A DNA stretch of 7,175 nucleotides from Psychromonas sp. (lineage in GTDB: Bacteria > Pseudomonadota > Gammaproteobacteria > Enterobacterales > Psychromonadaceae), in contig JAGLDN010000236.1 of assembly GCA_023145575.1 (NCBI GenBank), positions 1-7,175 of the forward strand, read 5' to 3'. The translations under genes and the position numbers were made by a program. The notes under the pieces are model-generated. The model was not told where the DNA came from and did no database searches. It worked only from the letters and a program-made list of their open reading frames with translations. Position 1 is the first letter of the stretch; every line of letters begins with the position of its first letter. Shown here piece after piece: positions 1 through 5,888 of this stretch.

Positions 1-19
1 AACAAAGATCAACAGCCCC
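1..19. repeat. possible terminal inverted repeat of an insertion sequence cut by the window edge
   Basis: Read outward-in on the minus strand, the first 19 bases give GGGGCTGTTGATCTTTGTT. This looks like the GG-rich terminus of a transposase-bearing element, and the next bases (CTAG at 18-21) could be part of a target site. The element itself would lie to the left, outside the window, so no second repeat or transposase can be seen. This is a pattern impression only; it may equally be ordinary intergenic sequence. Confidence 0.25.
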
Positions 20-112
20 TAGTGACAGTACACCCAGAAAATAAATATTCAGACTAATTACATTAAGTATGTACTCTAAATTTCACGCAAGAAGAACAGC
101 TTAATTCAAGGC

Positions 113-150
113 GTAAGTTACAGTAAACTTCTGTTTTTTACTAAACTTAC
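113..150. repeat. imperfect hairpin downstream of dxs
   Basis: GTAAGTT at 113-119 pairs with AACTTAC at 144-150, and GTAAA at 123-127 pairs with TTTAC at 137-141. That gives 12 base pairs around a small internal loop and a 9-nt apical loop. It lies about 105 nt past the dxs stop codon on the transcribed side. No T-tract follows on either strand, so it is not a canonical intrinsic terminator. It may be a 3'-end stabilising structure of the operon mRNA or a protein-binding site. No better dxs terminator is visible in 1-254. Confidence 0.4.
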
Positions 151-254
151 AACACGGAAATAAGTTATTTTCAGCAGTAAAATAGAAAAACTATTTATTG
201 AAATATGAAGTAACGTAGGCATAGACATTGTTTTAGAAATAACACAAATAGGCG

Positions 255-2117
255 TTAACTATTAAAATAAGCCTTGATTTTCACTTCAATCCCAACGCTA
301 TCAAGCTTTAATAATTTATAAATCTCTTCTTGTGTTCCCTGCTCTATAAATTCGTCAGGTAAACCTAAATTTAAAATTGGAAGTAGATATTTTTGAGACA
401 TAAAGTATTCGTTGACTGCCGATCCTGCACCGCCTGCAATACTATTATCCTCAATGGTAACAAATTGTTGGTGTGTTTTTGCTAACTCATCAAGGAGTAT
501 TTTATCAAGCGGTTTAACAAAACGCATATCAACAAGAGTGGCACCGAGCTGTGTTGCAACCGGCAGTGCGGCCTGTAATAAAGTGCCAAAACAAAGTATT
601 GCACACTTTTTACCTTTTAATACAACATTTGCTTTACCGATATCAAGTTCATTCATTGTGTCGCCTATTACTTGCCCTATACCTATGCCACGCGGATAAC
701 GAACTGCTGCTGGACTATTGAGTAAATGACCTGTATAGAGCATGTGACGACATTCTTGTTCATTTGAAGGCGTCATCAGCGTTAAATTTGGTACACAACG
801 TAAAAAACATAGATCAAAAGCACCTTGATGAGTTGGCCCATCAGCCCCAACAATCCCTGCACGATCAATTGCAAATAAAACACCTATGTTTTGAATGGCA
901 ACATCATGAATAAACTGATCATAACCGCGCTGTAAAAAACTAGAATAAATAGCAACAATCGGATGGAGGCCAGCAATTGACATACCAGCGGCAAGCGTAA
1001 CGGCATGTTGTTCAGCAATGCCGACATCATAATATTTATCCGGATGCCGTTTTGAAAACTCAACCATACCTGATCCTTCACGCATTGCAGGTGTAATAGC
1101 AGTGAGTTTAGGATCAATATCTGCCATGTCATTTAACCACTGACCAAAATGTTGTGAAAATGTTGGCGTTTTGCATAAGTTGGTCGGCAAAGCTTCATTT
1201 GGTGTAAACTTAGGCACTGCATGATAACCGATAGGATCAAGCTCAGCTTGCTTATAGCCTTTCCCTTTTTTAGTCATTATGTGTAGCAATTGTGGACCAC
1301 CGTGATTACGCATATTATATAGCGTATCAATCAGATCGATGACATTATGTCCATCCATCGGGCCAATATAATTAAAGCCAAATTCTTCAAAAATAGCGGC
1401 AGACGAGACCATCCCTTTTAAATATTCTTCTGTTTTTTTTGCAAACTCTTTAATGGGAGGAATGTTAGACAGTATTTTCTTGCTACTTTCCCTAAACTGT
1501 GTATATATTTCTCCAGAAAGTATTTTTGATAAATGATTATTAAGCGCACCAACATTTTCAGAAATTGACATATCATTGTCATTTAAAATGACCAACATGT
1601 CATTGTTAATTGCGCCTGCATGATTTAATGCTTCGAACGCCATGCCCGCAGTCATTGCACCATCTCCTATCACTGCCACAACCTTACGATTTTTTTTCTC
1701 TTTATCCGCAGCAATGGCAAGACCTAATGCTGCACTAATTGATGTTGAGGAATGACCCACACTTAATACATCGTATTTACTTTCCTCCTTCCAAGGAAAG
1801 GGATGCAACCCTTTAAATTTGCGAATACTATGCATTTTATCACGACGGCCAGTGAGAATTTTATGCGGATAGGCTTGATGGCCAACATCGAAAATAAGGT
1901 GATCAAAGGGTGTGTTATAAACGTAATGCAGGGCAACGGTTAATTCAACAACACCAAGACCAGATGCAAAATGACCACTACTTTGACTAACTGTATTTAA
2001 TAGGTAACGACGTAATTCATCACAAAATTTAGGAAGTTGATGTTTTTGAAGTAAACGAAGATCTTCTGGGTAGTTGACCGATAACAGCAGAGAGTAATTG
2101 TTTGGATCTAAAGACAT
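255..2117 (-). CDS. dxs: 1-deoxy-D-xylulose-5-phosphate synthase
   Basis: Dxs is a cytoplasmic thiamine-diphosphate enzyme that condenses pyruvate with glyceraldehyde 3-phosphate to 1-deoxyxylulose 5-phosphate, the entry step of the MEP isoprenoid pathway and a precursor for thiamine and pyridoxal. Numbering is from the chosen start. The N-terminal domain has SGHFASGLG with His49 and the diphosphate/Mg site GDG (151-153) with ILNDN ending at Asn181. The transketolase-like pyrimidine domain has GIAEQHAV with the catalytic Glu at 369. The C-terminal transketolase domain ends in [14 protein letters not shown]. An ATG at 2141 would add eight residues inside ispA. The ATG at 2117 was preferred because it gives 620 aa, the length of E. 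coli Dxs as recalled, aligns with its MS-D-Y start, and sits 1 nt past the ispA stop, which suggests translational coupling. The ribosome site is weak (GCGAG within ispA). Nothing suggests decay. Confidence 0.97.
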   Translation of the reverse strand: MSLDPNNYSLLLSVNYPEDLRLLQKHQLPKFCDELRRYLLNTVSQSSGHFASGLGVVELTVALHYVYNTPFDHLIFDVGHQAYPHKILTGRRDKMHSIRKFKGLHPFPWKEESKYDVLSVGHSSTSISAALGLAIAADKEKKNRKVVAVIGDGAMTAGMAFEALNHAGAINNDMLVILNDNDMSISENVGALNNHLSKILSGEIYTQFRESSKKILSNIPPIKEFAKKTEEYLKGMVSSAAIFEEFGFNYIGPMDGHNVIDLIDTLYNMRNHGGPQLLHIMTKKGKGYKQAELDPIGYHAVPKFTPNEALPTNLCKTPTFSQHFGQWLNDMADIDPKLTAITPAMREGSGMVEFSKRHPDKYYDVGIAEQHAVTLAAGMSIAGLHPIVAIYSSFLQRGYDQFIHDVAIQNIGVLFAIDRAGIVGADGPTHQGAFDLCFLRCVPNLTLMTPSNEQECRHMLYTGHLLNSPAAVRYPRGIGIGQVIGDTMNELDIGKANVVLKGKKCAILCFGTLLQAALPVATQLGATLVDMRFVKPLDKILLDELAKTHQQFVTIEDNSIAGGAGSAVNEYFMSQKYLLPILNLGLPDEFIEQGTQEEIYKLLKLDSVGIEVKIKAYFNS

Positions 2118-2118
2118 A

Positions 2119-3009
2119 TTAAAACACTCGCTTAACGACATATTGCGAAAATTGCTGTAATAAGTCCGTATTATAGGGTAATTGTGACAAAGCGTGCAAT
2201 GCGTTTTGATAAAGCATTTTCGACTTTTCTTTTGCTTGCGTCATACCTAACAAAGCGGGATAAGTTGACTTGTTCAGTGCAATATCTGATCCCTGCGGTT
2301 TACCAAGCGTTTTTGTATCACTGATAACATTTAAAATATCATCTTGTACTTGAAATGCTAGGCCAATGTTTTTTGCAAAGATATCTAATAATTGTTGATC
2401 TTGTGTTCTTAAATCATCTTTACTAAGCGCCCCTAATTGAACAGAAACTTGGATCAACGCCCCTGTTTTTAAATGATGAATATTTTCAAGATCGCTAAGT
2501 TCTATTTGTTTATTTTCTGCTAATAGATCAAGTGATTGCCCAGCACACATTCCCTGATCCCCTGCTGCTTTTGCTAAACAATTAAGCATTTTTAATTGTG
2601 TCGACAAAGCGATCCCCTTAATTGGCGTTGATAAAATATCAAATGCCAGACTTTGCAATGCATCACCGGCTAAAATGGCGATCTCCTCATTAAATTTAAC
2701 ATGACAGGTTTGCTGCCCACGGCGAAGATCATCATTGTCCATTGCAGGCAAATCATCATGGATCAATGAATATGCGTGAATCGATTCAACACTCGCAGCA
2801 AGCGGATCAAGAGTTTCTAATTTGCTACCCAGCATTTCACCAACAGCATAAACTAGAAAAGGACGTATACGCTTTCCACCGAGCAACGCGCCATACGACA
2901 TTGCATCATTAAGCAAATGGCAAGGTATTAATTTATCATTAATGAAATGTGATAAATGGTGGTTAACACGTTGTTGATAGAATTCAATTTTCTTATTAAA
3001 TAGAAGCAT
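2119..3009 (-). CDS. ispA: (2E,6E)-farnesyl diphosphate synthase (geranyltranstransferase)
   Basis: This soluble all-alpha prenyltransferase adds isopentenyl diphosphate to dimethylallyl and then geranyl diphosphate, making C15 farnesyl diphosphate for quinones, undecaprenyl carrier and related lipids. It has 296 aa, close to the E. coli protein. GGKRIRPF (44-51) binds IPP. The first Asp-rich motif is [10 protein letters not shown] (85-94), in the DDxxxxD form with Tyr80 five residues upstream, as expected for a bacterial type II C15 synthase. KTGALI (181-186) and [16 protein letters not shown] (236-251) are also conserved. The second Asp-rich motif reads DDILN (223-227) where the family normally has DDxxD, so its third Asp is Asn. 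The remaining signature residues are intact, so an active enzyme is expected. The gene starts 8 nt after the xseB stop and ends 1 nt before dxs, in one operon. Confidence 0.96.
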   Translation of the reverse strand: MLLFNKKIEFYQQRVNHHLSHFINDKLIPCHLLNDAMSYGALLGGKRIRPFLVYAVGEMLGSKLETLDPLAASVESIHAYSLIHDDLPAMDNDDLRRGQQTCHVKFNEEIAILAGDALQSLAFDILSTPIKGIALSTQLKMLNCLAKAAGDQGMCAGQSLDLLAENKQIELSDLENIHHLKTGALIQVSVQLGALSKDDLRTQDQQLLDIFAKNIGLAFQVQDDILNVISDTKTLGKPQGSDIALNKSTYPALLGMTQAKEKSKMLYQNALHALSQLPYNTDLLQQFSQYVVKRVF

Positions 3010-3017
3010 AATGGATC

Positions 3018-3251
3018 TTATTGATTAAATTCTTGTAATGCCACACTGCTACATTTTTGCATCAAAATATTCACTTGTTGTTGAGCAGTTTGTAACTTTT
3101 CATGACTGCTTCGTGAAAGGTAAATCCCTCGCTCAAAGTGTTTGAGAGCATCATTAAGCGATAAGTTACCATTTTCAAGCATTGATATAATTGTTTCCAA
3201 CTCTTCAATTGCGTCTTCATAAAGCATATTTTCTTGTTTCTTTAAAGCCAT
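3018..3251 (-). CDS. xseB: exodeoxyribonuclease VII small subunit
   Basis: XseB is the small, largely alpha-helical subunit that binds in several copies to XseA, forming exonuclease VII, a metal-independent nuclease that degrades single-stranded DNA to oligonucleotides during repair. The 77-aa length is typical. The family core is clear: YEDAIEELETIISMLENG (11-28), LSLNDALKHFERG (30-42) and a second helix through LQTAQQQVNIL (53-63). The long heptad-like helices fit a coiled coil. The ATG at 3251 is preceded by a good ribosome site (AAGGAA, 6-nt spacing). It is first in the xseB-ispA-dxs operon. The catalytic partner xseA is not in the window, as is usual because it lies elsewhere in most genomes. 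Confidence 0.95.
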   Translation of the reverse strand: MALKKQENMLYEDAIEELETIISMLENGNLSLNDALKHFERGIYLSRSSHEKLQTAQQQVNILMQKCSSVALQEFNQ

Positions 3252-3257
3252 GATATT

Positions 3258-3263
3258 TTCCTT
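3258..3263 (-). promoter_or_regulatory. ribosome binding site of xseB
   Basis: On the minus strand AAGGAA lies 6 nt upstream of the ATG at 3251. It is the only strong Shine-Dalgarno sequence in the operon; ispA and dxs follow at gaps of 8 and 1 nt with weak sites and probably depend on coupling. Confidence 0.75.
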
Positions 3264-3300
3264 TTGTTTAATAAACTCATGTTACCTCAAGCCGCGACAT

Positions 3301-3413
3301 TTGGCACGAACTTGATAATCAGAATAAGGCGCAACATAAGAATGCTTGTTCCTTTTCGATTATTACAACACAAGGCTACAATTTTTTCATTATAAAACGA
3401 GTTCGCGCACCAA
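3301..3413. repeat. 113-bp segment with imperfect inverted ends upstream of xseB
   Basis: TTGGCACGAACTTGATAAT at 3301-3319 faces ATTATA...CGAGTTCG..CACCAA at 3389-3413. The arms share TTGG, CGAACTYG and ATAAT in the same order, with small insertions in the right arm. It could be a folded 5' leader of the operon, a pair of operator-like sites, or the remains of a small non-autonomous element. No target duplication is clear. A related direct copy of part of the left arm (GAAACTTGTACA then AATAAGGC) occurs at about 3421-3442. Confidence 0.3.
3389..3394 (-). promoter_or_regulatory. candidate -10 element for the xseB-ispA-dxs operon
   Basis: On the minus strand this is a perfect TATAAT, 138 nt upstream of the xseB ATG. 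At 17-nt spacing the -35 position reads AGTATT, a poor match, so either an activator or a different spacing would be needed. It lies inside the right arm of the imperfect inverted repeat described at 3301-3413. It sits between the IS630 copy and xseB, so it would survive the insertion. Support is motif-only. Confidence 0.35.
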
Positions 3414-3676
3414 TACTGAAAGAAACTTGTACAAAATAAGGCCCATAAAATAAGCAATTCAAGTGAATAAGTTAATGTAATGAGTTTAAGTAATTATTGT
3501 ATAACGCTAGAGAAAGTAAAATTATCATAAAAACATATAACGCAACTGAGAACGTATTTATTCCTTCCTCAGTGAAAATAGTTAAACGGAATTCCAACTC
3601 CTACTCAATTTTTATTATACCAAAGTCACCTCAACCGCCTTTATCAGATAGGCAAATTGTGCACAGATGCTGGGCA

Positions 3677-3703
3677 TATACCTATCATCCGTCAAAATGC
3701 TTC
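3677..3703 (+). repeat. left terminal inverted repeat of the IS630-family element
   Basis: Starting with TATACC, this arm matches the reverse complement of 4781-4807 at 18 of 27 positions without gaps. A further shared ATTTAG follows after one offset base (3705-3710 against 4773-4778). The outermost bases are TATA, so the TA target duplication could be 3677-3678 or 3679-3680. The arm runs up to the transposase stop codon, as in compact IS630 elements. Confidence 0.7.
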
Positions 3704-4805
3704 AATTTAGGCGAAATCGAAGGTTTGGAAGTTATCGTTGATCCTATCATCTAAAGCATGCCAAATTTGTGGTAATGTACTATCAAAAAACTCATCGATG
3801 CTTCGCCAGAATTCTTTTGCTGTTGAAAAATATTTATTATTTCTCGCGTATTCATTTATTACTTTCCAAAGGCGCTCAATAGGGTTTAAATTGGGGCTGT
3901 AAGGTGGTAAATAATGTAATATAATATTGAGGTTTTTCGCCTCTTCTTTAACGACTGCACTACGATGATATCCAGCGCCGTCAAGTATTAAGTGAATAGC
4001 TTTATCTGACTTATATTGTTCTCTTATCAACTAAAAAAATCAATAATTGATTCACCATTAACCGTTGCAGATTGCTCAATAATTGCGTCTTCAATATGAC
4101 TTAACCTTATCGCACCGACAATGTTTCATCTCGTTCTACTTCCTGTTGTTTCTATTGGTTTATCTGTACCAGTATGGATCCAACCACAGCATACTTTAGT
4201 TGCTTGTGTTGGATGCGTAGCATCCATGAATAATATAGGCTCATCGCTACCTACCGTTGCCTTTATTTCATTATATTCTTCAACGAAAACATCTTGTTTT
4301 TCTTGGGAGTATTTGTGGGGTACACCTTTGAGCTGCTTATAGCTAAACTTGTTGCGATGAAGCCATTTTTGTAAGCCTGGAATTGAATATTTAATCAAAA
4401 ATGTAGTCTTTATGTACTCTTGAATATCATTCATATTGAAGTAAGTGGTTTTGCTTAAGTGATTAACGACTAAGGCAGCTTCTTCTTTAGTCAGAAAGCT
4501 TTCTGAACCACCACTATTTGAAGTTGTTTTTTGAGTTGATGCATACTCTTTAATGTGTCTAGGAATACTACTTTTATGCTTTCGTAGTGCATGAGCAATC
4601 ATTTCCTCAGACCAACCTTCACCGGAAAGTAAAATGGCTTTTAATCGGTCACACTCAGACTTATTACGAGACATTTTGTGCCTCGATTCAAGTCTTATTT
4701 TTTCTAGGTATGATAAAGTTATTTGCATAGTCTAATGATGATCTTTTTTAAAATAATTTCAAGTTTTTTTTGCTAAATGCGATTCATTATCAAAGATCAC
4801 GGGTA
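3679..4805 (-). mobile_element. IS630-family insertion sequence, defective copy
   Basis: The element is about 1.13 kb and lies between TA dinucleotides, fitting the IS630/Tc1-mariner habit of inserting at TA and duplicating it. It has 27-bp imperfect terminal repeats and one transposase gene on the minus strand occupying nearly its whole length. The boundaries are ambiguous by 2 bp because both ends read TATA. It sits in the intergenic region between xseB and pomA, two genes that are neighbours in Vibrio-type genomes, so it is a later insertion. Its transposase is broken, so it could move only with help from an intact copy elsewhere. Confidence 0.8.
3707..4728 (-). pseudogene. IS630-family DDE transposase, disrupted by a stop and a frameshift
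   Basis: The intact ancestor would cut and paste the element through a DDE catalytic core. The first 200 codons (4728-4126) contain an N-terminal helix-turn-helix region around residues 20-65 (GWSEEMIAHALRKHKSSIPRH) and the first catalytic Asp in ILFMDATHPTQA. Reading stops at TGA (4128-4126), but the same frame continues as NIVGAIRLSHIEDA to DFFS, so this is a point nonsense change in what should be TRxNIVGAI. A second lesion follows: next to a run of seven T (4033-4039) one base is missing. The rest then reads in another frame from 4030 to 3707: LILDGAGYHRS (second Asp) and LPPYSPNLNPIERLWK (the Glu). Rejoined, the product is about 340 aa, normal for the family. All three catalytic residues survive, so the decay is recent. 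Confidence 0.88.
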
Positions 4806-4807
4806 TA
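4781..4807 (-). repeat. right terminal inverted repeat of the IS630-family element
   Basis: Read inward on the minus strand it begins TATACCCGTGATC and matches the left arm at 18 of 27 positions. It lies about 50 nt upstream of the transposase start codon at 4728, leaving room for that gene's promoter within the element. Confidence 0.7.
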
Positions 4808-4819
4808 AAATTTATCTAG

Positions 4820-4839
4820 AAAATGAAAACGTTCATTTT
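4820..4839. repeat. hairpin: 8-bp perfect arms with a 4-nt loop
   Basis: AAAATGAA (4820-4827) and TTCATTTT (4832-4839) flank AACG. On the plus strand the right arm runs into TTTTTATC. It could be a weak intrinsic terminator stopping rightward transcripts leaving the IS, or an operator, since the centre AACGTT is palindromic. Only two G:C pairs support the stem. Confidence 0.4.
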
Positions 4840-4883
4840 TATCAAATTATTCTCCATCGCATTTTCCTTGCCTAACAATCGAC

Positions 4884-4913
4884 AATAAACAATAGATTTT
4901 TTAATTGTTTATT
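4884..4913. repeat. hairpin: 10-bp perfect arms upstream of pomA
   Basis: AATAAACAAT (4884-4893) and ATTGTTTATT (4904-4913) are exact inverted copies around a 10-nt A/T loop, and ATTTTTATCA follows on the plus strand. The same ATTTTTATCA follows the neighbouring hairpin at 4835-4844. It has the outline of a terminator but only two G:C pairs, so function is uncertain. Confidence 0.4.
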
Positions 4914-4945
4914 TTTATCATTTTTATTTTTTTTTGCTTGAATAT

Positions 4946-4974
4946 TAAACAATATATTTATTACTAGCTATAAT
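4946..4974 (+). promoter_or_regulatory. candidate distal pomA promoter
   Basis: TAAACA (4946-4951, four of six against TTGACA), a 17-nt spacer, then a perfect TATAAT (4969-4974). A transcript starting near 4981 would have a leader of about 130 nt before pomA. This is motif evidence in a very AT-rich background, where chance matches are common. No sigma-28 or sigma-54 flagellar promoter was recognised. Confidence 0.35.
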
Positions 4975-4997
4975 CAAAAGATAAAATACAAACTATA

Positions 4998-5026
4998 TTG
5001 AGTTACTTTATCTAGCATTTGATAAT
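4998..5026 (+). promoter_or_regulatory. candidate proximal pomA promoter
   Basis: TTGAGT (4998-5003, four of six) and GATAAT (5021-5026, five of six) are exactly 17 nt apart. Initiation near 5033 would place the hairpin at 5041-5079 at the very start of the leader. This is the best sigma-70-like pair before pomA, and it lies on the pomA side of the IS630 insertion. Confidence 0.5.
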
Positions 5027-5040
5027 AAACTTATTGTAAT

Positions 5041-5079
5041 TTATATAATATTGGATGACGATTTACCGTCATTATATAA
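5041..5079 (+). promoter_or_regulatory. bulged hairpin in the pomA 5' leader
   Basis: ATGACG (5055-5060) pairs with CGTCAT (5067-5072) around ATTTAC. Directly outside, TATATAA (5073-5079) pairs with TTATATA (5041-5047), leaving a 7-nt bulge at 5048-5054. The 13 base pairs end 21 nt before the ribosome site. A T-rich stretch (ATTATTTTTT) follows at 5087-5096. It could influence mRNA stability, attenuation or ribosome access. Resemblance to a known riboswitch was not seen. Confidence 0.4.
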
Positions 5080-5100
5080 CAAATTAATTATTTTTTAAAT

Positions 5101-5106
5101 GAGGAA
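5101..5106 (+). promoter_or_regulatory. ribosome binding site that fixes the GTG start of pomA
   Basis: GAGGAA here stands about 8 nt (from GAGG) before GTG at 5113. An ATG at 5108-5110 is only 1 nt from the site, in another frame, and closes after four codons at the TAG 5120-5122, so it cannot start PomA. Confidence 0.8.
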
Positions 5107-5112
5107 TATGTT

Positions 5113-5886
5113 GTGGATTTAGCAACCCTAGTCGGAATTCTTGGTGCGTTTGGCTTTGTCATTATGGCAATGTTACTTGGTGGCACAATTGATATGTTTA
5201 TGGATCTCGTTTCAGTACTTATCGTATTTGGCGGCACAGCTTTTGTTGTAATGATGAAATATACGTTATCACAATTTATTGGGGCATTTAAAATTGCAAT
5301 GAAGGCTTTCCTATTTAAAACAACGGTACCTGAAGAGTTAATAGAAAAAGTGGTTGAAATGTCTGATGCCGCACGCAAAGGAGGTTTTTTAGCATTAGAA
5401 GAAGCTCAAATCTCAAATCCATTTATGCAAAAAGGGGTAGATATGCTCGTTGATGGGCATGATGCAGATGTTGTTAAAATAACACTTGAAAATGATATTT
5501 ATTTAACCGCAAAACGGCATGAACTAGGCGCGGATATTTTTAAACAAATAGGCGATGTTGCCCCAGCGATGGGCATGATAGGTACGCTCGTTGGACTGGT
5601 TGCAATGCTATCAAATATGGACGATCCTAAATCAATCGGTCCTGCAATGGCAGTTGCATTGTTAACAACACTTTATGGTGCAATTGTTGCAAATATGATG
5701 GCATTACCCGTTTCAGATAAATTAAAACTTCGCGCCGCAGAAGAATCAATGTTAAAAACTCTAGTTTTAGATGGGATACTTGGCATCCAAGATGGACAAA
5801 ATCCCCGCGTTATTGAAAGTGCATTGAGAAACTACCTCCCAGAATCTAAACGTAAAATTGAAACCACTGATGAAGAGACAAACTAA
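5113..5886 (+). CDS. pomA: flagellar motor stator protein PomA (MotA/TolQ/ExbB family), sodium-type
   Basis: PomA forms, with PomB, the inner-membrane sodium channel that drives the polar flagellum; its cytoplasmic loop pushes on rotor protein FliG. The 257-aa protein starts MDLATLVGILGAFGF like Vibrio PomA, supporting the GTG start. Four membrane segments are apparent, near residues 5-27, 33-50, 152-170 and 178-200. Residues known from Vibrio alginolyticus PomA are in register: Asp31, Arg88 and Lys89 of the cytoplasmic loop, Glu96 and Glu97, Asp148, Pro151 in VAPAMGMIGTLVG, Thr158 and Thr186. Position 99, Glu in Vibrio as recalled, is Gln here. The C-terminus carries IQDGQNPRVIES. pomB follows after 2 nt, so the two are co-translated. 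The family also contains proton-type MotA; the strong Vibrio match and the partner argue for sodium. Confidence 0.95.
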   Translation: MDLATLVGILGAFGFVIMAMLLGGTIDMFMDLVSVLIVFGGTAFVVMMKYTLSQFIGAFKIAMKAFLFKTTVPEELIEKVVEMSDAARKGGFLALEEAQISNPFMQKGVDMLVDGHDADVVKITLENDIYLTAKRHELGADIFKQIGDVAPAMGMIGTLVGLVAMLSNMDDPKSIGPAMAVALLTTLYGAIVANMMALPVSDKLKLRAAEESMLKTLVLDGILGIQDGQNPRVIESALRNYLPESKRKIETTDEETN

Positions 5887-5888
5887 CA

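Larger units (their letters stand above)
3252..3676. other. xseB-side half of the split xseB-pomA intergenic region
   Basis: This stretch holds the xseB ribosome site, a candidate -10, the inverted-end segment at 3301-3413 and a 16-codon minus-strand reading frame at 3287-3337 of doubtful reality. From about 3460 to 3676 no convincing gene, RNA or promoter is visible. An ACTGAG/CTCAGT inverted repeat at about 3545-3573 is short. A plus-strand open frame starting near 3497 crosses the IS boundary and resembles nothing recognised. Confidence 0.5.
4808..5112 (+). other. pomA-side half of the split intergenic region
   Basis: This is very AT-rich DNA with no gene. It holds two perfect-arm hairpins (4820-4839 and 4884-4913), a run of T-rich sequence at 4911-4935, two candidate pomA promoters, a 5' UTR hairpin and the pomA ribosome site. 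The T-rich tract sits upstream of the promoters, where it could act as an UP-like or curved element; that is inference. Confidence 0.5.

Noticed and set aside
412..699. Plus-strand open frame inside dxs
   Set aside because: It is antisense to a well conserved gene, with no ribosome site or family resemblance.
884..1132. Minus-strand open frame in another phase inside dxs
   Set aside because: It is an out-of-phase reading of the conserved Dxs transketolase domain.
2119..2141. Upstream ATG giving Dxs eight extra residues
   Set aside because: It overlaps the end of ispA and adds residues absent from E. coli Dxs; the ATG at 2117 gives 620 aa and a 1-nt coupled junction.
3497..3754. Plus-strand open frame of 85 codons
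   Set aside because: It begins at a TTG without a ribosome site, crosses the IS630 left boundary, and its product resembles nothing recognised.
4028..4041. Programmed frameshifting at the T7 run in the IS630 transposase
   Set aside because: A -1 slip on the run meets TAG at once, and an independent TGA upstream already stops translation; simple decay explains both.
4121..4342. Plus-strand open frame inside the IS630 transposase
   Set aside because: It is antisense to the transposase reading, which has clear family motifs.
5088..5378. Minus-strand open frame over the pomA start
   Set aside because: It is antisense to conserved PomA codons and has no support of its own.
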